Assembly (NCBI GenBank): GCA_013398055.1
Contig: VZRS01006705.1
Coordinates: 124,001 to 188,000 of the forward strand
DNA: 64,000 bases
Origin: Ifrita kowaldi
Lineage: Eukaryota > Chordata > Aves > Passeriformes > Cinclosomatidae
Direction: 5' to 3'
Position 1 is the first letter of the stretch. Every line of letters begins with the position of its first letter. The notes beneath the pieces are model-generated. The model searched no databases, was not told where the DNA came from, and saw nothing but the letters and a program-made list of their open reading frames with translations. Made by a program: the position numbers and the translations under genes. Below are positions 52,401-64,000 of this stretch, piece by piece.

Positions 52401-53097
52401 GCCAGATGGGAACTGCACAGGGCAGCCTGCCCCATTTCCCAGGCTATGCAGAGACAAGGCAAACTTCTAGCATTTCCACACCTCAGTCCCAGGCCAAACT
52501 AAGTCCTGCAAAATGAAGGGTAACTGCATCTAGAGCAAACTGCAAACAGTCTATGTTTGTAAAGTGTTAAGAAGGTAAAAAGCACTGTTTCACATTGCTG
52601 TAAAACTCCTACGAGGCATAAAGAGATCTGGGCCCAAGGAGGTCAACAGGTGTGGAAATACCTATCATCATCAAGTCTACAACCACTTTCACCAAAGGCT
52701 TTTTTTATACATCCCTAAGCAATGAATTTATTTTGGAGTAGGTGATACAGGTCAGATCATGGAAGCAGTGGTAACCTAATGAAAGCAAACACCAGTGATT
52801 TTGTCCCGGTGCCACACAATGAACTGGACAGCACAAGTGCTGCCTTCCTCATGGGGTAGCAAGAGAACAGCCCAGCTGTAGCAGGAGCCACTCAAGAAGC
52901 AGTGCCTTTACCTCTCAAGAGGGGTATCTACAGTTACCCCAATCTATCCTAGACAGACAGCAGAAGAACCCTGAAGGTATGCCCCTGAAGACATGACCAC
53001 AAGAACTGAACCTTGCCTCAATAACCCTTTTCTGTCTTTGCTTACCACACTTTTTTTTCAAGTTATGCTGCTTTCCTCTCGTGAAGTTCTGCCTTAC

Positions 53098-53588
53098 CTG
53101 CTGCATTTTTTCCAGGTCAAGGCTGGGCCTGCTGACCTTATCCCCGTATCCTTGTCGATGTCTCTTACAAGGCATGACTTGCTCAAGGCCCGCCCCGACA
53201 CTTGTGAAGATTAAAGGTCTGGAGGCCGGGCTCCGCACCAGGGGCTGGAGTCTCTTGGGAGGGGAGGCACTGAACGGCACGGGGCTGGGGCTGGTGTGGA
53301 GGCCATCACCCTGCTCTGCCACGGGCCGGAAGGACATGGCGCACAAGTTCTTCACTTCTTCGTCGCTGGAGGAGGTGTTGTTGCCGTCGCTGCAGCAGGC
53401 CAGCCGGCTGAGCTGGGACCACTTCCGCTTCTCCACGGCAAACTCTCGGTTGATGCGCTCCAGCTCCTCTTCTGAGCTGTGGCGGTCAAGGCTGGCGTGG
53501 AAGAGGGCCCGAACCTTGCAGCATTGGTTCTCCTGGTTCTGGAGCTGGTTGGTGGCCAGAGGAGTCAGGGCACAATTCCGTCTTCTCT
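53098..53588 (-). CDS. Large internal coding exon, same unnamed protein
   Basis: This 491-nt exon has an acceptor ending CCTCCCACTAG and a consensus donor CAG|GTAAGG. It starts by completing the split codon of the 54854-54929 exon and ends at phase 0, with no stop in about 164 codons. In order, the peptide shows a basic RERRRN start, a Gln/Asn-rich stretch, a charged helix-prone segment (SSEEELERINREFAVEKRKW), a second acidic serine cluster (NNTSSSDEE), a Ser/Pro-rich part (TSPSPVPFSASPPKR), then PCKRHR and RPSLDLEKMQQ at the end. There are no membrane segments or enzyme motifs. The basic patch plus PSLDLxKM recalls a motif I remember from FAM53-type nuclear proteins, but the rest does not match that family, so I do not name it. 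CpG content is higher than in the flanking intron, as expected of coding sequence. Likely nuclear and disordered (inference). Confidence 0.88.
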
Positions 53589-54853
53589 CTAGTGGGAGGA
53601 GGAGATAGAGGAGTGGCAGAGCAGATCTGTGTCCGACAGCCTAATAAAATGGGCCTGTTTTCTCCTGACCTGTTGTTTTCATCTCCTCCCAAGTAAACTT
53701 CTGAGCTGTTTCTCCACCTTCTCTTACCCAGATCGAACACTCCCCCAGATGAATGCTTCCCTTTGGAAGTTTCCAGACCTTTTTTCAGATCAGACTGCTA
53801 GATGTCATCCCCTTTCAAACCATCACCTGGAAGTCTAGTTCCAGAGAAAGAACACAGACCTGTCACCCACCTCACCTCCTCAAGGTGGAGAAGACGTGAG
53901 CTTACAAACGTGTTGTGAGGCACTTGCCTCTAGCTGGAAACATTAACTTCTAGTGACCAGTTCTCAGGGCAGAAGAGGTAAGTAAATTACACTATTCTAA
54001 GCATCAACCTTATGGCTCAAATAAGTGAGACCTGGTTTCTGGAAATAAAAATCCTCTATTAAAAGACTTGTCACACAAGAGAGCCTGTCTTCAGCCACAA
54101 GCAAGGCATGCTTTATCTCTTCTGCTGAGCTCTTTCTATGCTAAGCATATGGAGCAGGGATTTGAATTCTGAAAGGACATGTCCTGTGGGTCAGGAATTT
54201 AACTTCTGCTGCCTCGGCATAAGAATCCACTTGAACCTAGGCACAGGGCACGCACTAATGGCAAGCTTAGCATAACTTAAGAGATGCATTTACTACAGAT
54301 TTCACCTGCAGCTCTAAGCTACTTCATATCAGTCCAAAAACAACAGCAAAGCATGTGTATCTTCTCTGTCAAAGACTCTCACTAGATGCAAGAATAGGGC
54401 TGCACAATACCAACAGTATAGGAGGAAGGGAGAGAGATAATAAAATAATGAGTCCAGCAGAATGAAGAAACTGAAAGTTAAGACTCAAAATAGCAAGGAT
54501 GAGGAAACCTAGAACAAAGATGACACAAGTGCAAAAGCATGGAATAGAAGATAAAATTTTAGTCCCAGCTCTGCTGCTGGAAGACTTGCGGACCATCTCT
54601 GCCCCATGTCTACAGCACCGGGACTTTAACACATGGTTAACAAGGTCTATTTCTGGTGGTAAAAATGCAACTGCGGCATCTGATAACACCAGCTTCTTCT
54701 CATGAGGTCCCAAATGCTTCAAGGTGACTGATTTAACACATCTGATTGTGGTACACTGGGGACTGAGAAGGAGGCACTTGCAAGAGCATAAGTGAAAAGA
54801 AAAACTGACTTCAGCCGTAGTATCCCGGGATCCTTCTATCTTCATCCCTTTAC
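53589..54853 (-). other. Short intron between the two 53-55 kb exons
   Basis: This 1265-nt intron starts GTAAAGG and ends CCCACTAG on the minus strand. It splits a codon after its first base. A 158-codon minus-strand frame (54369-54845) overlaps it and encodes a hydrophobic stretch. That frame runs into the intron from the donor side without its own exon signals, and I do not consider it coding. Confidence 0.75.
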
Positions 54854-54929
54854 CTCTGTCGATCTGAGCAAGTTCCTGGTTCTCTCCCTCAGAGTCATCG
54901 CTGTCCTCATCACTTGGGGGATAAGAGAT
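54854..54929 (-). CDS. Internal coding exon, unnamed nuclear-type protein
   Basis: This 76-nt exon is bounded on the minus strand by a strong acceptor (long pyrimidine run ending CCCCTAG) and a GTAAAGG donor. It reads in one frame for 25 codons plus one base, so it enters at phase 0 and leaves at phase 1. The peptide starts ISYPPSDEDSDDSEGEN and continues QELAQIDR. The acidic Ser/Asp/Glu run is typical of a casein kinase 2 target region in a disordered nuclear protein; that is inference from composition. The one-base overhang joins exactly to the next exon at 53588, which supports both calls. No start codon is present, so at least one 5' exon lies at higher coordinates, probably outside the window. 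Sure that it is an exon; unsure which gene it belongs to. Confidence 0.82.
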
Positions 54930-57900
54930 CTAGGGGACAAGGAGAAAGAAAAGGCTTCATCAAGAACACTGAACATTGCCCTGCTGCTGCCCAAGCCACT
55001 TCCCGCACCCTCCCCCTCTCATATCCTGCAGGCATCCACCCCACGTAACCACACACACCCAGCCATAGCACCTCCCTGTATGCACATCCTCATCTCCCAA
55101 CACCAATCTCCCATCGTATCCTCTTACTTTCAGCAACACAGACCACACAGCCTACTGCTGTTTCCACCATACTGCACTGCCAGCTCTTTCCCAAGCACAA
55201 TGAACATATCCTGCCTTTTGCTTCCCAGACATGTAGCTTATAACCATCATGGCCTACCACATCCACATCACGTGGATAACTGAATCTCCAAAATCTCCAC
55301 TGCTGAGATAAAGACACATCCTGTCAACAGCACTATCATCTTGCAAGGCACCCACAAATGGAAGTGGCACGTTAACTTTAGCCATCCTGTGTATGTACCC
55401 ACACTTCCCCGTTGAAGTTCACACACAAACCACCACAGAACAGACTCGCCTTGCTTTCCTACAGGACAACCCTGAAGCATTTAATAGAAATAAAAGAAAT
55501 GTGATTTCACAGAAACACAGACAATACTGTTATGCTGTCCCCTCCAGGAGATAATTTACTGTACCACTGAGCACCCTTAAATGCTCCAAGAGTAATTACA
55601 ATTTACATATTTTGCCAATATCAAGACTTTTCAGGAATATTTGCTCTCTGTCAGCCAATGGACTTCAAACCACTCACTCAAAACAAGTCTAACATTTGAA
55701 CAAACCTGGTAGCTGCCTATCGAGAGGGTTGAGAGATCTGAAACCAAGCTTTCATAGGTCAGATAGATCATGCTGCTACTGAGTTTCCCGCACAGAGGAA
55801 ACCCTACCTATCTTGTTCCTAAGGTGACTTTTGTTTGGCTGCATAGAGCCTACCTGGAAATTATTAGGTCAAACCTCTGAGCTACGCAGCTTAGTATGTG
55901 TCTCTGGCAACAGCCAAAACCAAAAGAGTCAAAGGAAAATGCAATACTTAAAAGAAACCTTTATAAGAAACAGTTCCGGAACAATATGATCACTGCAAGA
56001 TAAACTTCATTATTCCTTACACCTTTTTATTCAGAATAACAAACACTGCCATCATTCTTAGCTGCCTCAAGCTACTTGCTCACAACAGAATCCAGTGGCA
56101 ATACATTTCAAAATGTTACATGCTGTATTTCCATTTTAAGTGTGCTTGATGTGCTGTGCTTGACTTTTATGGAAGATGAGGCAAGCATGCAACCATTACA
56201 CTGATTTGGACCTTTTTTACCTCCACCACCCTGGGGAGATGTCTTTGTAGTGTTTCAGCCACCCAGAGATACAGAAGAGCAGCTACACTTAACTAGGTGT
56301 CTATGAAAGACACACTGCTGACGCAGAGAAACAACAGGGGAGAAATTCTGATTGACACTGAATTTGACAGCTACTAAATCAACATACCTATTTTGTGATC
56401 ATCCTCCAGGACTGTGTTTTGAGGGTTTTGTTCCCCCAAAAGCATGTCGCCATCTTTTTTCCCCTCCTTTTTCACAACTACCTTTTGCTCTTCTGTATTT
56501 ACACTGCCCTTTGAGAAACCAAAATATATTTTCCTTCCTTGCTAGTCTTTAAACTACATTCTCAGCTGTCAAACGATGAATTGGGCAAGTCAGATTTCCG
56601 ATTTATCCCCACTGCAGATTTTCCTGAAGTAAACGCAGGACGTTGTTTTTCCTACTACAACTACAATTTTCTTGTATGTGTTCACACACATGCATCATTT
56701 AATAAAGGCAGCTGGCACTGAGGAACACTGCCAAACACAGAGACTTCTAGTTGTCCCCAGAGCAGGTATAATACCTTGTTTGTACCATGGTAGTTCACAG
56801 AGGGGACAGCTGACACTGAGGTGCCATTGTGTAGCTGCTGTACAGACAGACAGAGGTCCTGTCTCCGTTACAAAAGCTAAGGCTCCCATTCGAACTCGAG
56901 AGGTACTGACCTTAGTCTGTGCCTCATTCCCACATAAAAACCTTTCATTTGGACACGGCAGGGTTTACAGTGAGGTTTAGCAGCTCTGCGTGGGAAACCT
57001 AGCAGCTTCAGTTTTGTACAATGTCGATACATGGCATGGCAATGCTTCCAGAAAAGAGGCAATGACACCTAGCACATGCAGGTCAAACAGCTACTGCACA
57101 ATGTCACTGGCTTGAGATGCTTAAGATAGGAGTTGGATTTGAGTCACTGATTGACATTTGAAGGTCTTTGTGTCTACCGGTCCTGGGCTTCCAAAATATT
57201 CACTCTTCCCTGTTCAAGTGCAATTTTGACAGCTCTTGGTCTCATATGGGTAACTCTCCTCTACTGAGCCCTCCCCAGTCCCCCAGGCAACCGAAGACCA
57301 ACTCCCTCATGAGTTGCTTTAAACACTTCGCTAGAGGCTTTCTTCAGAGCACCTGCAAGAAAAATCTCTTTCAAACAAGAGACTCTAGCTTTCATGTTCC
57401 CCAACAGAGAACCATCATTCATAGTAGGCTAACCATTAATCTTGCAGAGTTGAAATTTTATACCTGAAATTCCTTGCCACGATATCCCACACAGGCAAAG
57501 ATTAATGGAAGATCAAAAAAAGGATTCTCTCTCTGGATAACAAGACTTTCCAAAAACTATAGATTTGTGGAATCAAAGACTAATGCTCTGACTAGCTGGA
57601 GATAAATATTCTCTCCCTTGACTCTTCCCAGGCTTTAACAGTAACCCTCCCCTAAACATTCAAAACCATTTTACTGAACACAGCAGTGTGTTCAGGCTTC
57701 CAGCCTCCCTTGCACAGTCCCTGTCATATATTAGCCACAGATTTACTTTTGTCCAAGGCAGTACAGCCCCATGTTCCTCAGAAATTCAGAACTGTGGCAC
57801 TGCTATAGCAGAATATTAAAAAACTCCATGTCAAAAGTCCAACCAGATCACGGCTTCTTTCACAGCACATCAGTTGCAGAACTGTTTAGACTGAAAGACA

Positions 57901-57998
57901 CCTCTTGGTATCACAGTGGTCCAAGCTCTTGCTCAAGCTGGAATTAGAAAGGTTGCCAGGACTGTGCCCAACACACTCTGTGCCTTAACATGCAAAAT

Positions 57999-58017
57999 TG
58001 AAAAAAATAAAATAAAA
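57999..58017. repeat. (AAAAT)n short repeat
   Basis: gaaaaaaataaaataaaatc is a short AAAAT-type repeat. No adjoining retrotransposon body is recognisable. Confidence 0.6.
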
Positions 58018-58890
58018 TCTTCAATTCACACAGATGTGTGAATGCTTGCAAGCTACGGCCCAAAAGAAGCCAAAAACCAAAAGACAGTTGGCCATCCACC
58101 CTTCAGTCTTTCTTCAGGAAATGCATCAGAAAGCTGCCTCATGTTGATGAGGATCTCAGTGTTACACCTGGGTCCTTCAGCTACAGCACCTGACATGCCT
58201 TCTCTCAGGATAAGGACTTCTCCCATGCCAGATGGAAACATGCACTAACTTCCCCATGCATTTCATTTTTCATCCATCTCTAGTAAGGAAATATGGGTTT
58301 GTGTAAAATAACCAGATGGTATTGAAGGAAAACTTGAGTGTAAAGCTTATACCTTTGAGGGAGTTTTAACATGAAAGACAAACTAGCAGATACAAGAAAA
58401 AACTAGAGACAGAAAAATATGTCTCTCTCATCACACTGCTGCTTGTCAATTGAGTAATGGCAACTAACTGCAGTTGAAATTGCCCAGGTCCTAAAGGGTC
58501 ACATCACCCTTAAAGTCTAAAGCTCTGAAATACATCAGACAATGAAAAAGTCCCACTATGCTAAAGTGGAGTTCCTCTTGGTTTGGCTTCCAGAAGAGAA
58601 ATTATCCTCCTATCATACAATCAGAAGCAATTACATTAAGAATCATCTGTGAGCTTACAAAGGATAAGGAATCTCACTTCTAAGGCAGAATAAAACTCTC
58701 CCAACAAGCTTCACTTAAAGGCTGCATTGTCCTAAAAACCTAAAACACCAATAGCATGATTTGGTGCGGCGGAGGTGTATTCATGAGGAAGAGATAATAC
58801 AAAGATACAACTGACCACAGGCAACCCCTTGTTCCCAGCTCAAATGAAGAATGCACACAGGCTGGAGGGCATCATTCCCAATCTCCCTCG

Positions 58891-58920
58891 GGGAGCGAGG
58901 GAGGAAGGGAAGGAGGGAGT
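58891..58920. repeat. Purine-rich GGGA/GGAAGGGA tract
   Basis: A 30-nt nearly pure purine stretch with several GGG runs (gggagcgagggaggaaggga, then aggagggagt). Spaced G-triplets could form a four-stranded structure on this strand; that is inference from the pattern. Confidence 0.55.
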
Positions 58921-61900
58921 TTACCTCCAGGACGGTGGTTTCCCTGGCAGAGGCCAATACTGGCTGTGCTGCACATATAAGGCTGTTTGTGACACAGGCT
59001 TGTTCACTTCAGGCCAACCACTCCAGGGAATCTCTGCAACTACGTAAAGGCCCTTCCAAGAGCCCTGGAAAGAGACTTTGCTGAGCTGGTCTCACACACT
59101 GGTTCCTGGCACAAAACCAGAAAGCAATGGATGAGCTCAACAATGACTACTGATATCTCTGCGATGGGGAACTGATTTCCATTTCTTTAGTCTTCAGATT
59201 GGAGAAATGAAACCAGTGCTCACTTACCTCCCCCCTGCCACATTGCCTACAGAGCAGCAGCTACAGACATGGACAACCTACAGCACAGGGCTCTTCTCCA
59301 TTTCCACTGCTTGGCTTTAGCAAAAACATTTCACTAAATTTCCCTAGTGTTACTTTTCCAGGTCAACAACTGGTGCAGTTGCCATGGGACACTGCCTGAT
59401 CTTGAACGAGGGAGGAGCCATCCTGCCAATTATAAGAAACTCTGAATTAGAGAGAGTTGGAAAACAAGGTAGATGATGAGACACGGAAAGGCAGTTTTGA
59501 GACATGGAACATGAGGAAGAAGGAAGGAATGAGTCAAACAGACCTTCAAATTAACATGTAACTCTGTTCCCAAGATCTCCTTTAATTTTGAGAGATATTC
59601 AGTATTACAGGGAGAATTTATGCTAGCACAACAGGCTGGTTTCTCTCCTGAAGAAAAGTTGCCAAGCTAAAGTTCAGTTCAATCTTCAAACATCTACATG
59701 TGAGACATGACAGCCCAGGCTGTATCTGGGATTTACAGCTGGGGTCCTTCAACAGCTGAACTCCCAGCCAGAATCATCCTGGTTTGGAAAAGCTTTTCTA
59801 GAGTATTTTTTCCACGTCATTATGTTCCTTTTTAATTTTCACAGTAGGTGTGCCTTCAAACTCTATTCCCCATTTCCTTGCAAATGGCTACAGTTCAAAT
59901 CCAGGGTTCATAACCCTTGAACATGGTCCTGCTTGACAGAGCAGCTGAGTCAATGAAAGCAGGGATGGGCCAGTGGGACACAGCACTCCCTGAGGCCCTT
60001 GTTTTCTAGGCCTGCCCCATGCCAAGGACAGAAAAATTCCATGCCATCTTCTGCGTGGGCCTAGAGTATATTTAATCGTCAGCGGTTTCACAGATCTGAG
60101 GGAAGTACAGAATCACTCCAGGTAGCCAAATCTGCAATGTTTTAATAATACAGTTATTATTTTTGTTCAGTGCATACCATTCTCAGACACTGCCAAACAT
60201 GGTGACTGGCAACTGTCAGGATGCAAGTGGTGGTAGTCATTAACCAAAGAACATGGAAAACAAGCTTCTGTTCTGAGGAGCAATGACCAAACTGTATTTC
60301 CAGAAGCATGGGCTTAAATTGGGTTACCTAGATCTTGAAAGGAAGGCACAAGGCTTACACAGAACAGTGAGGATATGAGTGGTGCGTGGTGTGAGGAGGC
60401 ACATTCTTGGTCCTCTTACCATTTCAAATCCTCTCCCTCATCCACCTGCACTTTCACAAATACATACATGTGTTTTGACCATACTGTCTACAGCTTCTGG
60501 AAAGAATTTACACCTGTGGACAAATCTGACTAGAACTAAAGCAGAGATACACCACCATAGTCTTGGGGATCCTCATCTGCGAGTGGAATAAACCAAAGGA
60601 CTCTTTGCAGTCAAGAGCACAGCTGACTCTCTGCACTCTCTCATCTGTCCCACATCAGCTCTCTTTACAGCCGACAGAGTGTGCAAACCTCTTTTTCAAA
60701 ATCTTCCCCTGCTCTTCCCAGGGCTAAGCTGAGATGATTTTGCAGGGGAAGATTAAAGATAAAAAACCAGGGGGTTTACAAAATAAAAACCAACCAAACA
60801 AAACCCCCCAAGAAACCGAGCAAGCCCCGACGCTTCACCATTAATCCAGAAAAGTACGTATACAGCACCAGTGAGTCTATGGTGCTTGAATACACGGAGT
60901 CCACAGCCATCAGAAACCAGATACCCCATGTTCCCTGTCCCAGGGAAGTGAATGCAGCTGATGCCTGCAATTGAGGCTCCTACCCACCCCAAGCCTATTC
61001 TCAGAAACTCTGGGCAAATATTGTTACAAGAGTGCAACCAAGATCATGCTTTTAAATTCCACACAAAATAAAAATAAGTACTTGCAAACAGACTAGAACA
61101 GACTCAGTTCTACCAATGGTATAGGCACCCATATAGATGCACACACTCCTCCTATCAGGCATCACACATCTGTGACAACAAAAGACACAACATTAATGCT
61201 ATCAATCAAAAAATTAGTCTTTAAAAGGCCTCCTAGGCAAAAAGCACCCAGACTCTGTTCCTTAGCACCCAAAATACTCCAAATCTGAGAGAACCCCATT
61301 CAGTTTATTTATCCTCAAAGCCACTATGAGAACAAGAATCTCTCTGATTAAACATAGCTGCAGTCATGTTTGGGGCCATGATTTCAAAGGTTATAAATTT
61401 CACTTGTTAAAAATACAGATAAAACAAAATCACTACAGCCCTCACTCAGCAGGTGGATGGGGTCTGGTAACAAAGGTGTTACCACGGAAATAGAGCCTTT
61501 AATCCTTCAATTTCCTTCTTGACTTCCCAGACCACTGTGTTCCAAAGTAAGACTGCTTCTGCAGTATGGGAGCCAGGGGAATGGTGCAGCTCCATGCTGT
61601 GATATGTAGCATGTACTCTCTCTGGTAGCAAGAACTTTCACAAAATTCTCAAACTATCCCTATGTTGTTAGCTTAAGAGGCTAGTTAAGGTTTATAGCTC
61701 TTCCTACAAGTGACAGGAACCGTACACTCCTCCAGCTCCACTTCTACCTGCAGGTAAAGCTCACGGATGTGCCACTTCCCAGTAAGTGTCCCGCAAATAT
61801 CCTACCCTCCTCCCACACTCAGCTTCTGCTCCATAAAGACACCCAGCACAGCCTGGCCTCACATGGCAGTCACCTGCACCTGATGGATCCACACTATGAG

Positions 61901-64000
61901 TTTCTCAACAGCTCTGTTACTCTACTCATAGCTTTGCTGATGCGATAAAGAGAATTATGGCTAATTCCTACTCAAGTTTCAAGGATTCTCATGGAAGCTG
62001 GCATTCATCTGTTCACTTTCTCAACCTATGAGGGAAGACAGGATAGCTCAGATGAGAACTAACAAAGAAAAAGGTGGCAAAGTGTCAGAAAGCACCCATC
62101 AGAAAGAAGCGGCAACACAGTTGTGCTGCAAAGAGATCCCTTTCCAAAGGAGGTCAACTGCCCTGACAGCTCCCAGCTTGGAGCCCTTGGAGCCAGGCAA
62201 TCGCCTGGCTCACACCCAGCAGGAGCAGTGTTATTCAGCAGTGCTGACACCACAAAGCACAGCAATCCAGAAAGACAAAAAGGACCCTGAAAGATTAAAG
62301 ACCTTCATTACAGGGCCTCATCCACGTTGCGCTAAGATACAGCGACTTAGCTTCATCTGTAATTTACAGCCCATTTGCTGCTAAACCTCAGCTCCAAATA
62401 GTCAGATTAAAAGCAACACTATTTATCACAGGCTGACAACCCTCTCAGACAGAAGTGGAAGACGTACAAGGGACACCTAGAACTGGAGGGGCACCTATAA
62501 TAGCTGATCTTATCTGTAATGCATTTACTCAGGGAGGGAGGATGGGAGCTGCCTGCTCACACCAGTGCCAACCATTCCTGCCTCGGCCATAGGGATTTAA
62601 AGACACCCCTCCCGACTCACACCCTACCCCCACCATATTGCTGCGATGGGAAAAGGTTTCTGTGCACAGGCCAGCTTCTCTGGCAGCTTACAGCAACTCC
62701 TCAGCATTCCATGAGTCCCCTCAACCAGGGAAGCACGGCTGACAGCAGCTGGCATAAACAACACATCTGGTAACAGTTTTTCCATTCCCTACCCAAAAGA
62801 CTCAGAGGGCAACTGCCTTTGCCCTGAGATACTTCCTTAGCTGAGGAGAAGCTGCTTGTGTTAGGAGACCTCACTCGACACTCACCTCTGCTCAGCCATA
62901 AAGAACTACATTAGCCACATTTGCAAACACAAGGAACAATGCCTTACAGTCAGGCTGGAAAATACATTTGGAGCACATGAGACATTTCAGGCTTCTCCTC
63001 CTCTCAAAATCCCACATTAACCCCTCTGAGTGCAAGCAGATGAGAGCTGTTTCATCTCTATGGATTTACACCAAACTTCTTGTGTTTTATCAGAGAGCAA
63101 ACCAGTAGGATAATCCTTTCAGACCAGGTCTTTGATCCATCTGGTCAGGCACCTTCAAAGTAAGAGTCAGGAACATGTTACAACTTGCAATGCCTCTCAC
63201 TGCACCAGATGCTTTCCTGGTAAACATTGTGTGATTCCAAGTGGTTCCTAGTTGGGAAAATCTGACAAATGGGTTGTCAGATCGTCCCACACATGGGGGC
63301 ATGGGCTAGAGATGAGCGCACAAAGACAGAATTTGAATATTCGCTCTCTTGTCCAATATACAACACAGAAGGCACAAAATTAAATTAGTATGAGGCAGGT
63401 CCTAAACAAACAACAGGCGATCATTTGGCAGTGTGTAGTTAAGGTGTGAAATACTTTGCCACAGGATATTCTGGATGAAAATACCCTACACAGATTTGGT
63501 GGTGTAAAATGAACAGGTTTAGGTAAAAGAAGCCTACTGGGTTACTAATGCAGGAGATGGGATACTGGGGGAAACTGTAGGTCTAACACAGGATGGATGC
63601 TCCTAAATCCCATTCATGGAAGAGGGACACAGAGCCCCATGCATTTACTTGCAATGTTACAATGTAAGGGGGATGCACAGAGCAAAGCCTGACAGTGTTC
63701 CTTCAGGTCCAACTCACCCTACCACAGAGTGCTACTGACACAGTGTCCAAGCACCAAATACTAAACTAGCACCCCCACATATCAGTTCAGGGGCAAGATG
63801 GAAAAAGCTGCATTGCACTGCAGCCCTCTGCAAAATACCATTGAGCAGTTTCCCAAAAGTGATTGGTTCTGCCCAAGCCAGAACAAAAAGGGTTCTCTGA
63901 GAACAAAAATCTGTATGTGGAATCTGCTGATTTTTCAAGCTTGTAAATTATTTCAGTTTATATGCTTCACACCAAATACCTCTGTTCACTCCTCTTAATT

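Larger units (their letters stand above)
16071..53097 (-). other. Very long intron (37 kb), possibly with unseen small exons
   Basis: The segment between the GTAAGG donor at 53097 and the TTGCAG acceptor at 16071 is non-coding as far as I can read. It holds four CR1 fragments, a solo LTR, simple repeats, a CpG-rich block and AT-rich blocks, each listed separately. The flanking exons are phase 0 on both sides, so any exon inside would have to be a multiple of three. Open frames of up to 200 codons inside it (for example 46537-47139 on the plus strand) show no recognisable domain and are of a length expected by chance in this much sequence. Confidence 0.6.
54930..64000 (-). other. Upstream intron or 5' region, no supported exon
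   Basis: Sequence upstream of the first visible exon, read on the minus strand. I see a good pyrimidine tract and acceptor at its 3' end, but no upstream exon with both a convincing frame and splice sites. There are small A-rich tracts (57995-58018, 60776-60812) and a purine-rich block at 58891-58920. The 5' exon(s) and promoter of the gene are either too short to see here or lie beyond 64000. Confidence 0.5.

Noticed and set aside
54369..54845. 158-codon minus-strand frame with a hydrophobic stretch resembling membrane segments
   Set aside because: It lies almost wholly in the short intron next to the 54854 donor and ends without splice signals. T-rich intron sequence commonly yields Leu/Phe/Ile-rich frames.
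58053..58241. 62-codon minus-strand frame considered as an upstream exon of the gene
   Set aside because: No acceptor or donor in the right phase, and the composition does not match the acidic/basic character of the known exons.
60753..61037. 94-codon minus-strand hydrophobic frame
   Set aside because: Its end is encoded by an A-rich/C-rich simple stretch at 60776-60812, and no flanking splice sites fit. Chance frame.

Overview
The window reads as nuclear DNA from a vertebrate, most likely a bird. The evidence is several CR1 LINE 3' ends (avian-type RT tail and the ATTCTATG-like terminus, in both orientations), one solo LTR of an endogenous retrovirus type that is abundant in bird genomes, long introns with GT/AG splice sites, and no compact prokaryote-like coding. 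Nearly all long open frames are chance frames in intronic or intergenic DNA and are not annotated.

The main feature is the 3' part of one protein-coding gene on the minus strand. Three exons are supported. They are an internal exon at 54854-54929, a large internal exon at 53098-53588, and a terminal coding exon at 15942-16070. The terminal exon runs into a 3' UTR of about 2.3 kb that ends near 13650 behind two AATAAA signals. Splice phases agree across all three exons (phase 0 in, phase 1 across the 1.26-kb intron, phase 0 across the 37-kb intron). About 231 residues of the C-terminal part of the protein are therefore visible. The 5' exons, start codon and promoter are not identified and probably lie beyond 64000. 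The protein has two acidic serine clusters, a Lys/Arg-rich helix-prone stretch, a Ser/Pro-rich segment and a short basic motif followed by PSLDLEKM. It looks like an intrinsically disordered, probably nuclear regulatory protein. I could not name it with confidence.

Layout: 1-13640 is DNA downstream of the gene with no supported gene, only unique sequence and some AT-rich blocks that could be conserved regulatory DNA. 13648-15941 is the 3' UTR and 15942-16070 the last coding exon. 16071-53097 is a 37-kb intron (or several introns with unseen small exons) that holds four CR1 fragments, a solo LTR, simple repeats, a CpG-rich block near 36.6-36.9 kb and an AT-rich block at 35.2-36.0 kb. 53098-54929 holds two exons and a short intron. 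54930-64000 is intron or upstream sequence with no exon I can support. I found no rRNA, tRNA, CRISPR array or complete mobile element, and no sign of a new biological system. The points most worth checking are the unnamed gene and its very long last intron, the CpG-rich block inside it, and several candidate conserved non-coding elements.
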